This document shows, in pieces, positions 50,811 through 59,635 of a stretch of 64,000 nucleotides of DNA (positions are counted from its first letter, which is position 1; every line of letters starts with the position of its first letter). The notes under the pieces were generated by a model. The model was not told where the DNA came from, ran no database searches, and saw only the letters and a list, made by a program, of their open reading frames with translations. The DNA is from Rhodanobacteraceae bacterium (GTDB taxonomy: Bacteria > Pseudomonadota > Gammaproteobacteria > Xanthomonadales > Rhodanobacteraceae). A program made the translations under genes and the position numbers. Location: assembly GCA_009996615.1 (NCBI GenBank), contig JAACZU010000006.1, forward strand, positions 62,001-126,000. Reading direction: 5' to 3'.

Positions 50811-52163
50811 TCAGCGCGGCGGCCCGTCGTCGAGCAGCCGCGCCAATGCGGCCAGCGCCGTGCGCAGCGCCTGAGTCGAGCGCGCCGCGGCCAGCGACAG
50901 GCGCACGCCGGACGCATGCGCGTCGCGCGGGCCGGGCAGGAACTCCGCCTCGGTCGCGATGGCGACGCCGCGGCGCTGCGCATGGAACGCGAAGCGCTCG
51001 CCGTCCCACGGCGCGGCCAGCGGCAGCCAGCCGTGCGGGCCGGTCGGCGGCGCGCGGTAGCCGTGGCGGCCGAGCGCGGCCTGCGCCAGCCCCTGCCGCT
51101 CGGCCAGCTCGGCGCGGCGCGCGGCCGCCAGTTCGGCCAGCAGGCCGGCCTGCTGCCAGTGCGCGAGGATTTCCAGCGGGATCGGCGAGGCCATCCACAC
51201 CGCCGCGCGCAGGTGCCGCCGCCAGGCGTCCGCGAGCGCGTCCGGCACGCGCGCGAAGCCGCTGCGCAGCGCGAAACCGGCCAGCTTGGACACGCCCGCC
51301 AGCAGCACCGTGCGCTGCGGTGCGAGCGCGCACAGCGGCAGCGGTTCGGTCTCCAGCGGCAGCGCGTCGTCGTCCTCGATCAGCCACAGGCCGTGCTGCT
51401 GCGCGATCTGTGCGATCTCGCGTCGGCGCGCCGCGCTCCAGCGCAGCGCGAGCGGGTTGGAGCAGGTCGGCGAGGCGTGCACGGCGCGCACGCCGTGCGC
51501 CTCGATCGCCGCGCGCAGCCGCTCCGGCCGCAGCCCTTCGGCATCGACCTCGACCGGCACCAGCCGCGCGCCGACGAAGTCGGCCGCCGCGATCAGGCCC
51601 GGGTTCACGCGTGGCTCGCAGGCGATCGCGCCGCCGTGCGCGGCGAGCGCGCGCAGCGTCACCAGCAGCGCGGCCTGGCTGCCCGGCGCGGCGAACACCT
51701 GTGCCTGCGCGCACGGCGCGCCGAGGCTCTCGAGCCAGGCCGCGGCGGCGGCGAGTTGGCGCGGCTCCTCGCTGACCTGGTCCGCGCGCGCGAACAGCGC
51801 ATGGCCGGCGCCGCCGGCTAGCCGCTCGAACGCGTCGCGCAGCAGCGCCGCCGCATTCAGCCGCGCCGGCGCCGCCGCCGCATTGACGGCGAGGTTGTGC
51901 ACGTCGGTGCCGAGCGCCTGCGCCGGCTCGTGCAGCGTGCGCGGCGCCGCGACCACGGTGCCGTTGCCGACGCGCGCGGCCAGCAGGCCCTGGCGGATCG
52001 CCTCGGCGTACGCGCGCGTGACTGTCGCGGTCGCCACGCCCCATTCACGCGCGGCCTCGCGGTGCGACGGCACCGGCTGGCCCGGGCGCAGGCGGCCGCT
52101 GGCGATCGCCTGCGCCAGCGCGTCGAGGATCTTCTGCCAGCTCGCGGCCGGCGGCCGGTTCAT
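50811..52163 (-). CDS. MocR-family transcriptional regulator (GntR + aminotransferase)
   Basis: A 450-aa protein: N-terminal GntR winged helix (RLRPGQPVPSHREAAREWGV and TVTRAYAEAIRQGLLAARVG, about residues 5-75), then a class I aminotransferase-like domain with ASPTCSNPLALRWSAARRRE, LIEDDDALPLETEPL and a Lys in LLAGVSKLAGFALRSGFARV that would bind PLP. MocR proteins regulate adjacent genes in response to PLP or amines; the LysE gene just upstream is the likely target. The start at 52163 (MNRPPAASWQ) has no strong ribosome site; MPAMNR at 52172 is an alternative. Confidence 0.85.
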   Translation of the reverse strand: MNRPPAASWQKILDALAQAIASGRLRPGQPVPSHREAAREWGVATATVTRAYAEAIRQGLLAARVGNGTVVAAPRTLHEPAQALGTDVHNLAVNAAAAPARLNAAALLRDAFERLAGGAGHALFARADQVSEEPRQLAAAAAWLESLGAPCAQAQVFAAPGSQAALLVTLRALAAHGGAIACEPRVNPGLIAAADFVGARLVPVEVDAEGLRPERLRAAIEAHGVRAVHASPTCSNPLALRWSAARRREIAQIAQQHGLWLIEDDDALPLETEPLPLCALAPQRTVLLAGVSKLAGFALRSGFARVPDALADAWRRHLRAAVWMASPIPLEILAHWQQAGLLAELAAARRAELAERQGLAQAALGRHGYRAPPTGPHGWLPLAAPWDGERFAFHAQRRGVAIATEAEFLPGPRDAHASGVRLSLAAARSTQALRTALAALARLLDDGPPR

Positions 52164-52188
52164 CGCAGGCATCGGCCGCGCGCACCGC

Positions 52189-52815
52189 TCATGGCCCGGC
52201 CAGCGGCACCAGCGCCAGCAGCACCGACACGACGACCAGCGCGAGGCCACTGGCGATCCGGCGCCACTGCAGCGAACGCGGCGAGGCGGCGCGGCGGCCG
52301 GCCAGCGCGGCGAGGCCGGCGTAGGAGGCCAGTACCGGCAGCTCGATCACGACGCACAGCGCCGCCAGCGTGGCGTACTGGCGCGGCAGCGGCACGTCGG
52401 GCGCGAGGAACATCGGCAGCAGCGCGCCGAAGAAGATGATCGACTTCGGGTTCGCCAGCTGGCCGAGCAGCCCGGCGGTGAACGGCCGCGCCGGCGCCGG
52501 GACGGCGTCCGGCATTGCCGCGGGCTGCGCGCGCGCCGCGAGCACCGCGCGCAGGCCGGTCCACGCCAGCCAGGCCGCGCCGGCCAGCTTGAGCGCGTGG
52601 AACGCGGCCGGCGCCGCCTGCAGCAGCAGGCCGACGCCGAGCCCGGACAGGGCCAGGTAGAACACGTTGCCGACCTGCACGCCGAGCGCGACGCGCACGC
52701 CGGCGCCGAAGCCGGCCAGCATCGCCTGCGCCATCGTGAGGATCACCGCCGGCCCCGGCGTGATCGCGAACAGGAACTGCAACAGGGCGAACGCGGACAG
52801 TTTTTCCAGGCTCAT
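52189..52815 (-). CDS. LysE/RhtB-family amino-acid exporter
   Basis: A 208-aa inner-membrane protein: MSLEKLSAFALLQFLFAITP with the family motif GPAVILTMAQAMLAGFGAG, VGNVFYLALSGLGVGLLLQA, LAWTGLRAVLAA, and QLANPKSIIFFGALLPMF. About six helices. It exports an amino acid or related metabolite; the substrate is not predictable. It lies 25 bases upstream of the MocR regulator on the same strand, suggesting regulated export. Confidence 0.9.
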   Translation of the reverse strand: MSLEKLSAFALLQFLFAITPGPAVILTMAQAMLAGFGAGVRVALGVQVGNVFYLALSGLGVGLLLQAAPAAFHALKLAGAAWLAWTGLRAVLAARAQPAAMPDAVPAPARPFTAGLLGQLANPKSIIFFGALLPMFLAPDVPLPRQYATLAALCVVIELPVLASYAGLAALAGRRAASPRSLQWRRIASGLALVVVSVLLALVPLAGP

Positions 52816-52994
52816 CGCAGGGCTCGGGGGCGGGAACGGCGCCGATGATGCCGCAGCGCAGCGGCCGATGATCGCTGGCGCGCGCCGGCAAAGGCGAGTG
52901 TCCTGGGACACCGGTGCGCTTTTTCGCGTTGGCGCATGCCGCGGCCGCCGCCGCGCCGCAGACTGGCTCCGGTCCCGCCACTGCCGGAGCTTGC

Positions 52995-53438
52995 ATGCCC
53001 GCGTTCCCCTCATCCGTCCTGCGTCCGGCCCTGCTGGCCGTCGCCTGCCTGCCGGCGCTGCTGTACGCCGGCGCCCCGTCCCCCGAGCAAAGGAGTCTAC
53101 CCGTGACGTCCGAACCGCATTTCCTGGTCATCTACCGCCCGGCCGAGCGCTTCCCGAGCGGCAGCGCCGACGACATCGCCGCCGCGCTGGCCGCTTCGCC
53201 GACGATGGCCGCGCACAAGCAGCACCTTGGCGAGGCGCTCGCGCGCGGCGTGATCGCACTCGGCGGGCCGATCGCGCACCTCGGCGAGGCGGCCGGCCCG
53301 GCCGGCGGCGCGATCGTCTACCGTGGCCTCGACGAGGCCGCGCTGCAGGCGTTCATCGCCGCCGACCCGGCGATCGCGCAGCGGCTCGAGCGCGCCGAGG
53401 TCTACCGCTTCGTGCCGGCGCTGGCGCCGGCGCCGTAA
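52995..53438 (+). CDS. YCII-domain protein with possible signal peptide
   Basis: 147 aa from the ATG at 52995, with a signal-like segment (SSVLRPALLAVACLPALLYA), then a YCII/DGPF-fold domain: HFLVIYRPAERFPSGSADDI, AHKQHLGEALARGVIALGGP, ending AEVYRFVPALAPAP. A GTG at 53103 has an excellent Shine-Dalgarno sequence (AAAGGAG, 7 bases upstream) and would give a 111-aa cytosolic form beginning TSEPHFLV. Both forms are in frame, so dual localisation is possible. Function of the family is unclear. The gene ends against a large palindrome. Confidence 0.7.
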   Translation: MPAFPSSVLRPALLAVACLPALLYAGAPSPEQRSLPVTSEPHFLVIYRPAERFPSGSADDIAAALAASPTMAAHKQHLGEALARGVIALGGPIAHLGEAAGPAGGAIVYRGLDEAALQAFIAADPAIAQRLERAEVYRFVPALAPAP

Positions 53439-53448
53439 GCGCCACGGC

Positions 53449-53472
53449 GGGGCGCGCCGCGCGGCGCGCCCC
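53449..53472. terminator. Palindrome between convergent genes
   Basis: GGGGCGCGCCGC directly followed by its complement GCGGCGCGCCCC, a 24-base perfect palindrome in the 35-base gap between the YCII and DUF3108 genes. Terminator-like for both strands but without T-runs. Confidence 0.5.
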
Positions 53473-53473
53473 G

Positions 53474-54187
53474 TCAGCTGCGCGTCGCCAGCAGCTTCAG
53501 CGTGACCGTGTCGCCCTTCTTCTCGGTCTGCTCGATCTGCACCGGCAGCCAGCCGAGCGACTCGGCGAACCAGCTGCGCGCGACGCGCTTGCGGTCGGCG
53601 CCGGGATCGCCGTCGCGCCGCATCAGCACGGTCTGGAACGTGCCGGCCGGCACCGTCAGCGACTCGCTCGCGCCGCGCTGATAGCGCATGTCCTCGACGC
53701 GATCCTTGACCGCGACCTTGTAGTCGAACGTCTTCGCGCCGCGCAGCAGGTCGCTGGCGATCGCCAGCGTGACCGCCTGGCGGTCGATCACGCCGGGCTG
53801 GATCGCGTAGCGGAACGCGCCGTCGCCCTCGGCCACCTGCGCCTGACCGCTGGCCCAGTCGAACTCGGCGCTGCGCGTGCGCGCCTTGAACGCGCCGTCC
53901 TGGCGGTAGGAATAGGCCAGCGCCTCGGGGCGGTCGCCGTTCCAGCGGAAGCGAGAGGTTTCCACGATGTGGATGCCGGCGAGCTTGGCCAGGCCCGACG
54001 TGCCACGCGTCTCGCTGCGCAGCGTCCAGCTGCCGTCGCCGTTGTCGCGCAGTTCGAGCGTGGTGCGGCCGACCTCGCTGCCGTTGCGCAGCGTCGCGTA
54101 TTCGGCCTTGAACGGCCGCACCGCCGGCGCGGCGGCGAACAGCGGCGAGCTGGCGAGGGTCAGGGCGAGGGCGAAAACGAGCTTCAT
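53474..54187 (-). CDS. Periplasmic DUF3108 protein
   Basis: A 237-aa protein with a signal peptide (MKLVFALALTLASSPLFAA). The mature part is a DUF3108 beta-rich domain: FKAEYATLRNGSEVGRTTLE, SRFRWNGDRPEALAYSYRQD, and FDYKVAVKDRVEDMRYQRGA. Family function is unknown; it resembles lipoprotein-carrier-like sandwiches. It is followed on the minus strand by the YCII gene (convergent), and upstream lies purN with a 191-base gap. Gene order DUF3108-purN-purM is conserved in relatives, I believe. Confidence 0.85.
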   Translation of the reverse strand: MKLVFALALTLASSPLFAAAPAVRPFKAEYATLRNGSEVGRTTLELRDNGDGSWTLRSETRGTSGLAKLAGIHIVETSRFRWNGDRPEALAYSYRQDGAFKARTRSAEFDWASGQAQVAEGDGAFRYAIQPGVIDRQAVTLAIASDLLRGAKTFDYKVAVKDRVEDMRYQRGASESLTVPAGTFQTVLMRRDGDPGADRKRVARSWFAESLGWLPVQIEQTEKKGDTVTLKLLATRS

Positions 54188-54378
54188 CGGAACATCCTGT
54201 GGTGCAAAGCCAAGAGTGTCGCCGTGACTGCCTGAACCACGCTTCACGCGGCGCAACGGTGGGTTTCCGACCGATGGCGTAGGGTGGGGACACAGCCGCG
54301 CGAGATGTTTCGATGAATCGCGGCACGGCCACGGCGAGTCCCACCATCTTCGCGCGCCGCACGGCCCGCAAGCGCGGC

Positions 54379-55092
54379 TCACGCCCCGGCGAGCCGGCCG
54401 TCAGCGTCGAGGCGCAGCGGCGCGGCCAGCCGCGCGCCGTCGAGCCTCACGCCGTCGTCGACCAGTGCGATCCGGCCGGCGGCGATCAGCGCGACGGTGG
54501 CGGTCAGCAGACGATGTTCCTGCACGAGCAGCCGTTCGGCCAGCATCGCCGGCGTGTCGCCGGCCTGGACCGGGATTTCGGCCTGCGCGATCACCGGGCC
54601 GCCGTCGAGCTTGGCGCTGACGTAATGCACGCTGGCGCCGTGCACCGCGTCACCGGCGGCGAGCGCGCGCTCGTGCGTGCGCAGGCCGCGGTACTTGGGC
54701 AGCAGGGAAGGATGGATGTTGATGATGCGGCCGGCCCACGGCGCCAGCGCGGCGGCGTCGATCACGCGCATGAAGCCGGCCAGCACGACCAGGTCCGGCG
54801 CGTGCGCGGCGACGCGCGCGAACAGGTCGGCGTCGAACGCGGCGCGGTCCGGATAGGCGGCCGGATCGAGCGCGAGCGTCGCGATGCCGGCCGCCTCGGC
54901 GCGCCGCAGCGCGGGCGCGTCCGCCTTGTCGCTGGCGACCAGCACGAACTCCAGCGGCAGGCCGTCGCGGCGCGCATCGAGCAGCGCCTGCAGGTTCGAG
55001 CCGCGGCCGGAAGCGAGGACGGCGAGGCGCAGGGCCGGGATTTGGGATTGGGGTTTGGGGTTTGGCAAAGGCGCGGCGTCGGCAGGCGTCAC
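54379..55092 (-). CDS. purN: Phosphoribosylglycinamide formyltransferase, start altered by repeat
   Basis: GAR transformylase, step 3 of purine synthesis. The conserved part begins LRLAVLASGRGSNLQALLDA and includes the catalytic Asn/His/Asp in IINIHPSLLPKYRGLRTHER, and SVHYVSAKLDGGPVIAQAEI. About 217 codons from RLAVL to the stop equal the family length. The natural ATG is gone: the bases before LRLAVL are repeat-derived (PNPKPQSQIPA). Candidate starts are a GTG at 55092, a TTG at 55068 or a CTG at 55032, none with a clear ribosome site. I give the GTG. Confidence 0.9.
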   Translation of the reverse strand: MTPADAAPLPNPKPQSQIPALRLAVLASGRGSNLQALLDARRDGLPLEFVLVASDKADAPALRRAEAAGIATLALDPAAYPDRAAFDADLFARVAAHAPDLVVLAGFMRVIDAAALAPWAGRIINIHPSLLPKYRGLRTHERALAAGDAVHGASVHYVSAKLDGGPVIAQAEIPVQAGDTPAMLAERLLVQEHRLLTATVALIAAGRIALVDDGVRLDGARLAAPLRLDADGRLAGA

Positions 55093-55189
55093 GCCTGCGC
55101 CGTCTGCGTGGCCTTCGGGCTTGTTCTTTCCGATCCCCAATCCCGAGCGCTCCACAACAGCCGAAGGCTGGTCATCTCCAATCCCGACC
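55034..55189. repeat. Paired G-rich element (GGGATTS type) between purM and purN
   Basis: On the coding strand a G-rich arm (plus 55172-55189, extended to 55130-55146 by a second part) starts right after the purM stop. A C-rich arm (plus 55034-55066) runs into the purN start region. The interior encodes no gene of its own. Confidence 0.8.
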
Positions 55190-56242
55190 TCAAACGATCG
55201 CCACGCGCTCGTCGCCGCGCGCCGGCACGACCTCGCCGATCGTGCGCGCGTCGAGGCCAAGCGCGGCAAGCGCAGCCAGCGTCGAATCGCGCTGGTCGGC
55301 GCCGACGATGACGACGTAGCCGATGCCGCAGTTGAACGTGCGCCACATCTCCTCGCGCGCGACGTTGCCCTCGCGCTGCAGCCAGTCGAACACCGGCGGC
55401 AGCGTCCAGCTCGCGCTGTCGAGCGCGATGCCGAGGCCGTCGGGCACGACGCGGATGATGTTTTCCTTCAGGCCGCCGCCGGTGATGTGCGCCATGCCGT
55501 GCACCGCCTGCTGGCGCAGCAACTCCAACACGGGCTTCACGTAGATCGTGGTCGGCGCCATCAGTGCGTCGGCCAGCGTGACGCCGCCGAGGTCGAGCTC
55601 GAAGCCGCCGTTGTCGGGCGTGATGCCGGCGCGCGCGACGATCTTGCGGATCAGCGAATAGCCGTTCGAGTGCGGGCCGCTGGAGGCGATGCCGATGATC
55701 GCGTCGCCGGCGCCGATCGCCGCGCCGTCGATCAGCGCGGCCTTCTCGACCGCGCCGACGCAGAAGCCGGCGAGGTCGTATTCGCCCGGCGGGTACATGT
55801 CCGGCATCTCGGCGGTCTCGCCGCCGATCAGCGCGCAGCCGGCCAGCTCGCAGCCCCTGGCGATGCCGCCGACCACCGCCACGGTGGTCTCGACGTCGAG
55901 CTTGCCGGTGGCGAAGTAGTCGAGGAAGAACAGCGACTCAGCGCCCTGCACCAGCACGTCGTTGACGCACATGCCGACCAGGTCGATGCCGATCGTGGCG
56001 TGGCGGTTCAACATTTGCGCGAGCTTCAGCTTGGTGCCGACGCCGTCGGTGCCCGACACCAGCACCGGCTCCTTGTAGCGCCCGGCCAGGTCGAACAGCG
56101 CGCCGAAGCCGCCGAGCCCGGCCATCACGCCGGGCGTGAACGTGCGCTTGACCAGCGGCTTGATGCGTTCGACCACCTCGTTGCCCGCATCGATGTCGAC
56201 GCCGGCGGCGCGGTAGCTCAGGGATTCGTGCTCGGCGGACAT
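55190..56242 (-). CDS. purM: Phosphoribosylformylglycinamidine cyclo-ligase
   Basis: AIR synthetase, step 5 of purine synthesis. A 350-aa protein: [80 protein letters not shown], and the ATP/substrate site [20 protein letters not shown]. The N-terminal [10 protein letters not shown] is normal. The start at 56242 is divergent from the DUF2066 gene; the gap between holds G-rich repeats of other types. Confidence 0.97.
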   Translation of the reverse strand: MSAEHESLSYRAAGVDIDAGNEVVERIKPLVKRTFTPGVMAGLGGFGALFDLAGRYKEPVLVSGTDGVGTKLKLAQMLNRHATIGIDLVGMCVNDVLVQGAESLFFLDYFATGKLDVETTVAVVGGIARGCELAGCALIGGETAEMPDMYPPGEYDLAGFCVGAVEKAALIDGAAIGAGDAIIGIASSGPHSNGYSLIRKIVARAGITPDNGGFELDLGGVTLADALMAPTTIYVKPVLELLRQQAVHGMAHITGGGLKENIIRVVPDGLGIALDSASWTLPPVFDWLQREGNVAREEMWRTFNCGIGYVVIVGADQRDSTLAALAALGLDARTIGEVVPARGDERVAIV

Positions 56243-56292
56243 GGCAGGTGGCGGGCGGTTCGCGGGGGCGCGCATTCTAACAGCAGGGGGGA

Positions 56293-56445
56293 GGCGAGGA
56301 ACGAGGAATGAGGAGTGAGGAGTGAGGAACGACGGGCCGACAACAATCCTCGGCCTGGACGGCAATCCCTCCAGGATTGAAGCCAGGGTGCGGTCTTTTT
56401 GCGCCCTTCGCCCCTGATCCCTAGCCCCTAACCCCCGCTCTAGGG
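56293..56445. repeat. Two further G-rich repeat types in a divergent gap
   Basis: A run of GAGGAATGAGGAGTGAGGAG-type units (about 56293-56330), and C-rich CCCTAGCCCCTAACCCC on the plus strand (about 56410-56440). They lie between divergent purM and DUF2066, unlike the heptamer elements. No gene is visible here. Confidence 0.7.
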
Positions 56446-56480
56446 CAGACTTGCCGCATCTTCGACAGCGGACGACGAAC

Positions 56481-57131
56481 GTGCAATTTTTCCCTGCGCT
56501 GCGCGCCTTGTGCCTCGTCCTCGTGCTGCTTGCGCCGCTCGCAGGCGTGGCCGGACCGGCGATGTATACCGGCGAGGCGCCGGTCACTTCGCAGTCGGAC
56601 GACGAGCGCGCGGCGGCGCTGAAGACGGCGCTGGCCAACGTCGTGATCGAGCGCACCGGCGACAGCGGCGTGCTGGCACGCGCGGAAGTCGCGCGCGCGG
56701 TCGGCGAAGCGGAGCGCTATGTGCTGACCTACCAGTACCGTCGCGGCAGCGGTGCCGACGCGAGCGCGCCGCTGGTGCTGGTCGCGCAGTTCGACGGCGC
56801 CGCGGTCGACCGCATGCTGCGCCAGCTCGGCCTGCTCGGTGGCGAGGCGGCGGCGACGCCGGCGGAGGCGCCGAGCGAGGCGACCGTGCGCATCGACGGC
56901 ATCCACGGTGCGGATGACTATGCGCGCGTGATGCGCTATCTCGGCAGCAGCAACTTCGTGCGCAACGCGCAGCCGCTGCACGCGCAGGGCGATAGCCTGG
57001 TGCTGCGGCTGTCGCTGTCGACCAGCCTGGCGCGCTTCCTGGACGCGGTCGGCCTGGAGCGCACGCTCGCCGTGGCCGATGCCGGCACGCACGGCGACGG
57101 CATCGACGCGACGCTCGCGTTGGGGCAGTGA
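56481..57131 (+). CDS. Secreted DUF2066 protein
   Basis: A 216-aa protein from a GTG at 56481 ([20 protein letters not shown]) with a signal peptide to about residue 25. The DUF2066 domain follows: [52 protein letters not shown]. Function is unknown. It heads a plus-strand operon with the CDP-alcohol transferase, a permease and hda, the gene order typical of gammaproteobacteria. Confidence 0.85.
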   Translation: MQFFPALRALCLVLVLLAPLAGVAGPAMYTGEAPVTSQSDDERAAALKTALANVVIERTGDSGVLARAEVARAVGEAERYVLTYQYRRGSGADASAPLVLVAQFDGAAVDRMLRQLGLLGGEAAATPAEAPSEATVRIDGIHGADDYARVMRYLGSSNFVRNAQPLHAQGDSLVLRLSLSTSLARFLDAVGLERTLAVADAGTHGDGIDATLALGQ

Positions 57132-57134
57132 GCG

Positions 57135-57713
57135 ATGGCGCCGCTGCTGCGCCATCTGCCGAACCTGATCACCACGCTGCGCATCGTGCTGGTGGTGCCG
57201 ATGTGCTGGCTGATCGCGGCCGGACGCTACGACGGCGCGCTGCTGGTGGCGGCGCTCGCCGGCGTGAGCGATGCGCTCGACGGCTTCCTCGCCAAGCGCT
57301 TCGGCTGGCAGAGCTGGATCGGCGGCATGCTCGATCCGCTCGCCGACAAGCTGCTGCTCGATGCGGCGTTCGTCTGGCTAGCGCTAACCGGTGAGCTGCC
57401 GGAATGGCTGGCGGCGCTGGTGGTCGGGCGCGACCTCGTGATCGTCGCCGGCGCGGGCGCCTACCATGCCCTGGTGGGCCGCTTCGATGCGGCGCCGAGC
57501 CGGCTGTCCAAGCTGACCACGACGGCGCAACTGATCCTCGTGTTGGCCGAACTGCTGCGCCTGTCCGGCTGGCTCGCGCTGCCGGAGCTGCCGCGCGCGG
57601 CGCTGGTCGGCCTGACCACGCTGCTGACGCTCGCCAGCGGCCTCGACTACATCGTGACCTGGGGCACGCGCGCGCGGCGCGCGCTGCTCGCCCGGACGGA
57701 GAAGATGCGATGA
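57135..57713 (+). CDS. CDP-alcohol phosphatidyltransferase family protein
   Basis: A 192-aa membrane protein with the CDP-OH-P motif DGFLAKRFGWQSWIGGMLDP followed by LAD; the canonical DGxxAR reads DGxxAK here. Helices at about 8-30, 60-85, 95-120, 140-175. It resembles PgsA-like phosphatidylglycerophosphate synthases, but the exact product is uncertain. Its stop overlaps the next gene start (ATGA at 57710), indicating coupling. Confidence 0.85.
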   Translation: MAPLLRHLPNLITTLRIVLVVPMCWLIAAGRYDGALLVAALAGVSDALDGFLAKRFGWQSWIGGMLDPLADKLLLDAAFVWLALTGELPEWLAALVVGRDLVIVAGAGAYHALVGRFDAAPSRLSKLTTTAQLILVLAELLRLSGWLALPELPRAALVGLTTLLTLASGLDYIVTWGTRARRALLARTEKMR

Positions 57714-58885
57714 CGGACCACGATGCCGGCGCGCCCCGGCTCGACCTGCGCTGGCAATGGCTGATCCTGCTGGCCGTGATCGGCGCGCTGTTCTACCTGC
57801 TGGCGCCGGTGCTGATGCCGTTCGTCGCCGCGGCGCTGTTCGCCTACCTGGCCGATCCGGTGGTCGACCGGCTGGAGCGCTGGATGACGCGCGGGCTGGC
57901 GGTCAGCCTGGTGTTCCTGGTCGTCACGGTCGTGCTGATCGCGATCCTGTTGCTGCTGGTGCCGTTCATCGAGCGCCAGATCGGCAACTTCCTCGCCCAG
58001 TTGCCGGTGTGGGTCGGCTGGTTCCAGACCCGCGCCACGCCGTGGCTGGAGCTGCGCTTCGGCATCTCGCCGGACGTGCTCGACACGCAGCGCCTGCTTG
58101 GCGCGCTGCAGGCGCACTGGAAGGAAGCCGGCGGCTTCGCCGCGAGCGTGCTCGCGACGGTCTCCAAATCCGGCATGGCGATGGTCGGCTGGGCGCTGAA
58201 CCTGGTCATGATCCCGGTCGTCGGGTTCTACCTGTTGCGCGACTGGGACGTGCTGGTCGAGCGCCTGCATGCCCTGATCCCGCGCGCGATCGAGCCGGTC
58301 GTGTCGCGCCTGGCGCGCGAGTCGGACGACGTGCTCGGCGCGTTCCTGCGCGGCCAGCTCAGCGTGATGGTCGTGCTCGGCGTGTTCTACGGCGTGGCGC
58401 TGTGGCTGGTCGGCATCAGCGTCGGCCCGCTGATCGGCATGATCGCCGGTCTGATCAGCTTCGTGCCGTACCTGGGCGCGATCACCGGCGTGGTCACCGC
58501 GGTGATCGCGGCGCTGGTGCAGTACCAGGACTGGACGCACATCGCGCTGGTGCTGGGCGTGTTCGCGATCGGCCAGACGCTGGAAGGCTACGTGCTGGTG
58601 CCGCGCCTGGTCGGCGAGAAGATCGGCCTGCATCCGGTTGCGGTAATCTTCGCGGTGCTCGCCGGCGGCCAGTTGTTCGGTTTCCTCGGCGTGCTGCTCG
58701 CGCTGCCGGTCGCCTCGGTCGTGATGGTGCTGCTGCGCTACGCCCACACGCGCTACACCAGCAGCGCGCTGTACACCACGCACGACGGCCCGGCGTCCGT
58801 CGCGAACGTCGTCGCGGCCGAGGCACGCAGCGGCGACGGCACGCGCGAACCGCCGGCAGAACCCGAACCCCCGGCACAACCATGA
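57710..58885 (+). CDS. AI-2E-family transporter / permease (PerM-like)
   Basis: A 391-aa inner-membrane protein of the AI-2E exporter family: LAPVLMPFVAAALFAYLADP, VVGFYLLRDWDVLVERLHAL, FVPYLGAITGVVTAVIAALV, GQTLEGYVLVPRLVGEKIGL and HPVAVIFAVLAGGQLFGFLG. About eight helices. PerM is the E. coli homologue; its substrate is not established. A polar C-terminal tail of about 40 residues follows. Gene order CDP-transferase, permease, hda is conserved. Confidence 0.9.
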   Translation: MTDHDAGAPRLDLRWQWLILLAVIGALFYLLAPVLMPFVAAALFAYLADPVVDRLERWMTRGLAVSLVFLVVTVVLIAILLLLVPFIERQIGNFLAQLPVWVGWFQTRATPWLELRFGISPDVLDTQRLLGALQAHWKEAGGFAASVLATVSKSGMAMVGWALNLVMIPVVGFYLLRDWDVLVERLHALIPRAIEPVVSRLARESDDVLGAFLRGQLSVMVVLGVFYGVALWLVGISVGPLIGMIAGLISFVPYLGAITGVVTAVIAALVQYQDWTHIALVLGVFAIGQTLEGYVLVPRLVGEKIGLHPVAVIFAVLAGGQLFGFLGVLLALPVASVVMVLLRYAHTRYTSSALYTTHDGPASVANVVAAEARSGDGTREPPAEPEPPAQP

Positions 58886-59589
58886 GTGGACAATTGCCGC
58901 TGGCCCTGCGCTGGCCCGCGCACCAGCGTTTCGACAGCTTCCACGCCGGCGCCAATGCGGCCGTGGTCGAGTTGCTGCGCAGTGCCGCGGTCGACGCCGA
59001 GGCACCCTGGCTGTACCTGGCCGGGCCGCACGGCAGCGGCCGTACGCACCTGCTGATCGCCGCCTGCGCGGCGGCGAGCGCCGCCGGGCGCAGCGCGCAG
59101 TACCTGTCGCTGGCCGCGCTCGGCGCGGCGCGCGCGACGCGGATCCGCCAGTTCGGCGGCAGCGACCTGCTCGCGATCGACGACCTCGACGCGCTCGCCG
59201 GCGAGCGCGAGGCCGAGCATGCGCTGTTCGACCTCTACAACCGCTGCCGCGCCGAGCGCACCACCTTGCTGTTCGCCGCGACGCTGCCGCCGGCGCACCT
59301 CGGCATCGGCCTGCCGGACCTCGTCTCGCGCCTGTCCGCCTGCACCCAGGTCCTGCTGAAGCCGCTCGATGAAGTGGAGCGGCGCACGCTGCTGCGCGCA
59401 CGCGCGCGCGAACGCGGCATCGAGCTCGACGACGGGGTGCTCGACTGGATGTTCACGCGCCGCAAGCGCGACCTGGCGACGCTGTTCGACCTGCTCGACC
59501 GCATCGACCGCGCCTCGCTGGCGGCCAAGCGCCGCGTCACGGTGCCGTTCCTGCGCACTTTGCTGGGCGGGGAAGAGAAGGCGTCCTGA
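58882..59589 (+). CDS. hda: DnaA regulatory inactivator Hda
   Basis: A 235-aa AAA+ protein homologous to the DnaA ATPase domain: PLALRWPAHQRFDSFHAGAN, P-loop LAGPHGSGRTHLLIAACAAA (the P-loop Lys is Arg, as in Hda), DDLDALAGERE and arginine-finger region SRLSACTQVLLKPL. An N-terminal clamp-binding QLPLAL motif is visible (residues 4-9). It stimulates ATP hydrolysis on DnaA with the beta clamp. It starts by a 4-base overlap with the permease. It converges on the sensor kinase gene. Confidence 0.95.
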   Translation: MSGQLPLALRWPAHQRFDSFHAGANAAVVELLRSAAVDAEAPWLYLAGPHGSGRTHLLIAACAAASAAGRSAQYLSLAALGAARATRIRQFGGSDLLAIDDLDALAGEREAEHALFDLYNRCRAERTTLLFAATLPPAHLGIGLPDLVSRLSACTQVLLKPLDEVERRTLLRARARERGIELDDGVLDWMFTRRKRDLATLFDLLDRIDRASLAAKRRVTVPFLRTLLGGEEKAS

Positions 59590-59635
59590 CGGCGGCGCGG
59601 GAGCGGCGCAGCGTGACCGCCGCGGCGCGGCCGGA

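Noticed and set aside
57135..57713. Naming the CDP-alcohol transferase pgsA
   Set aside because: The family motif is present with AK for AR, and this position (next to hda) is usually a second, uncharacterised member; the product could not be assigned.
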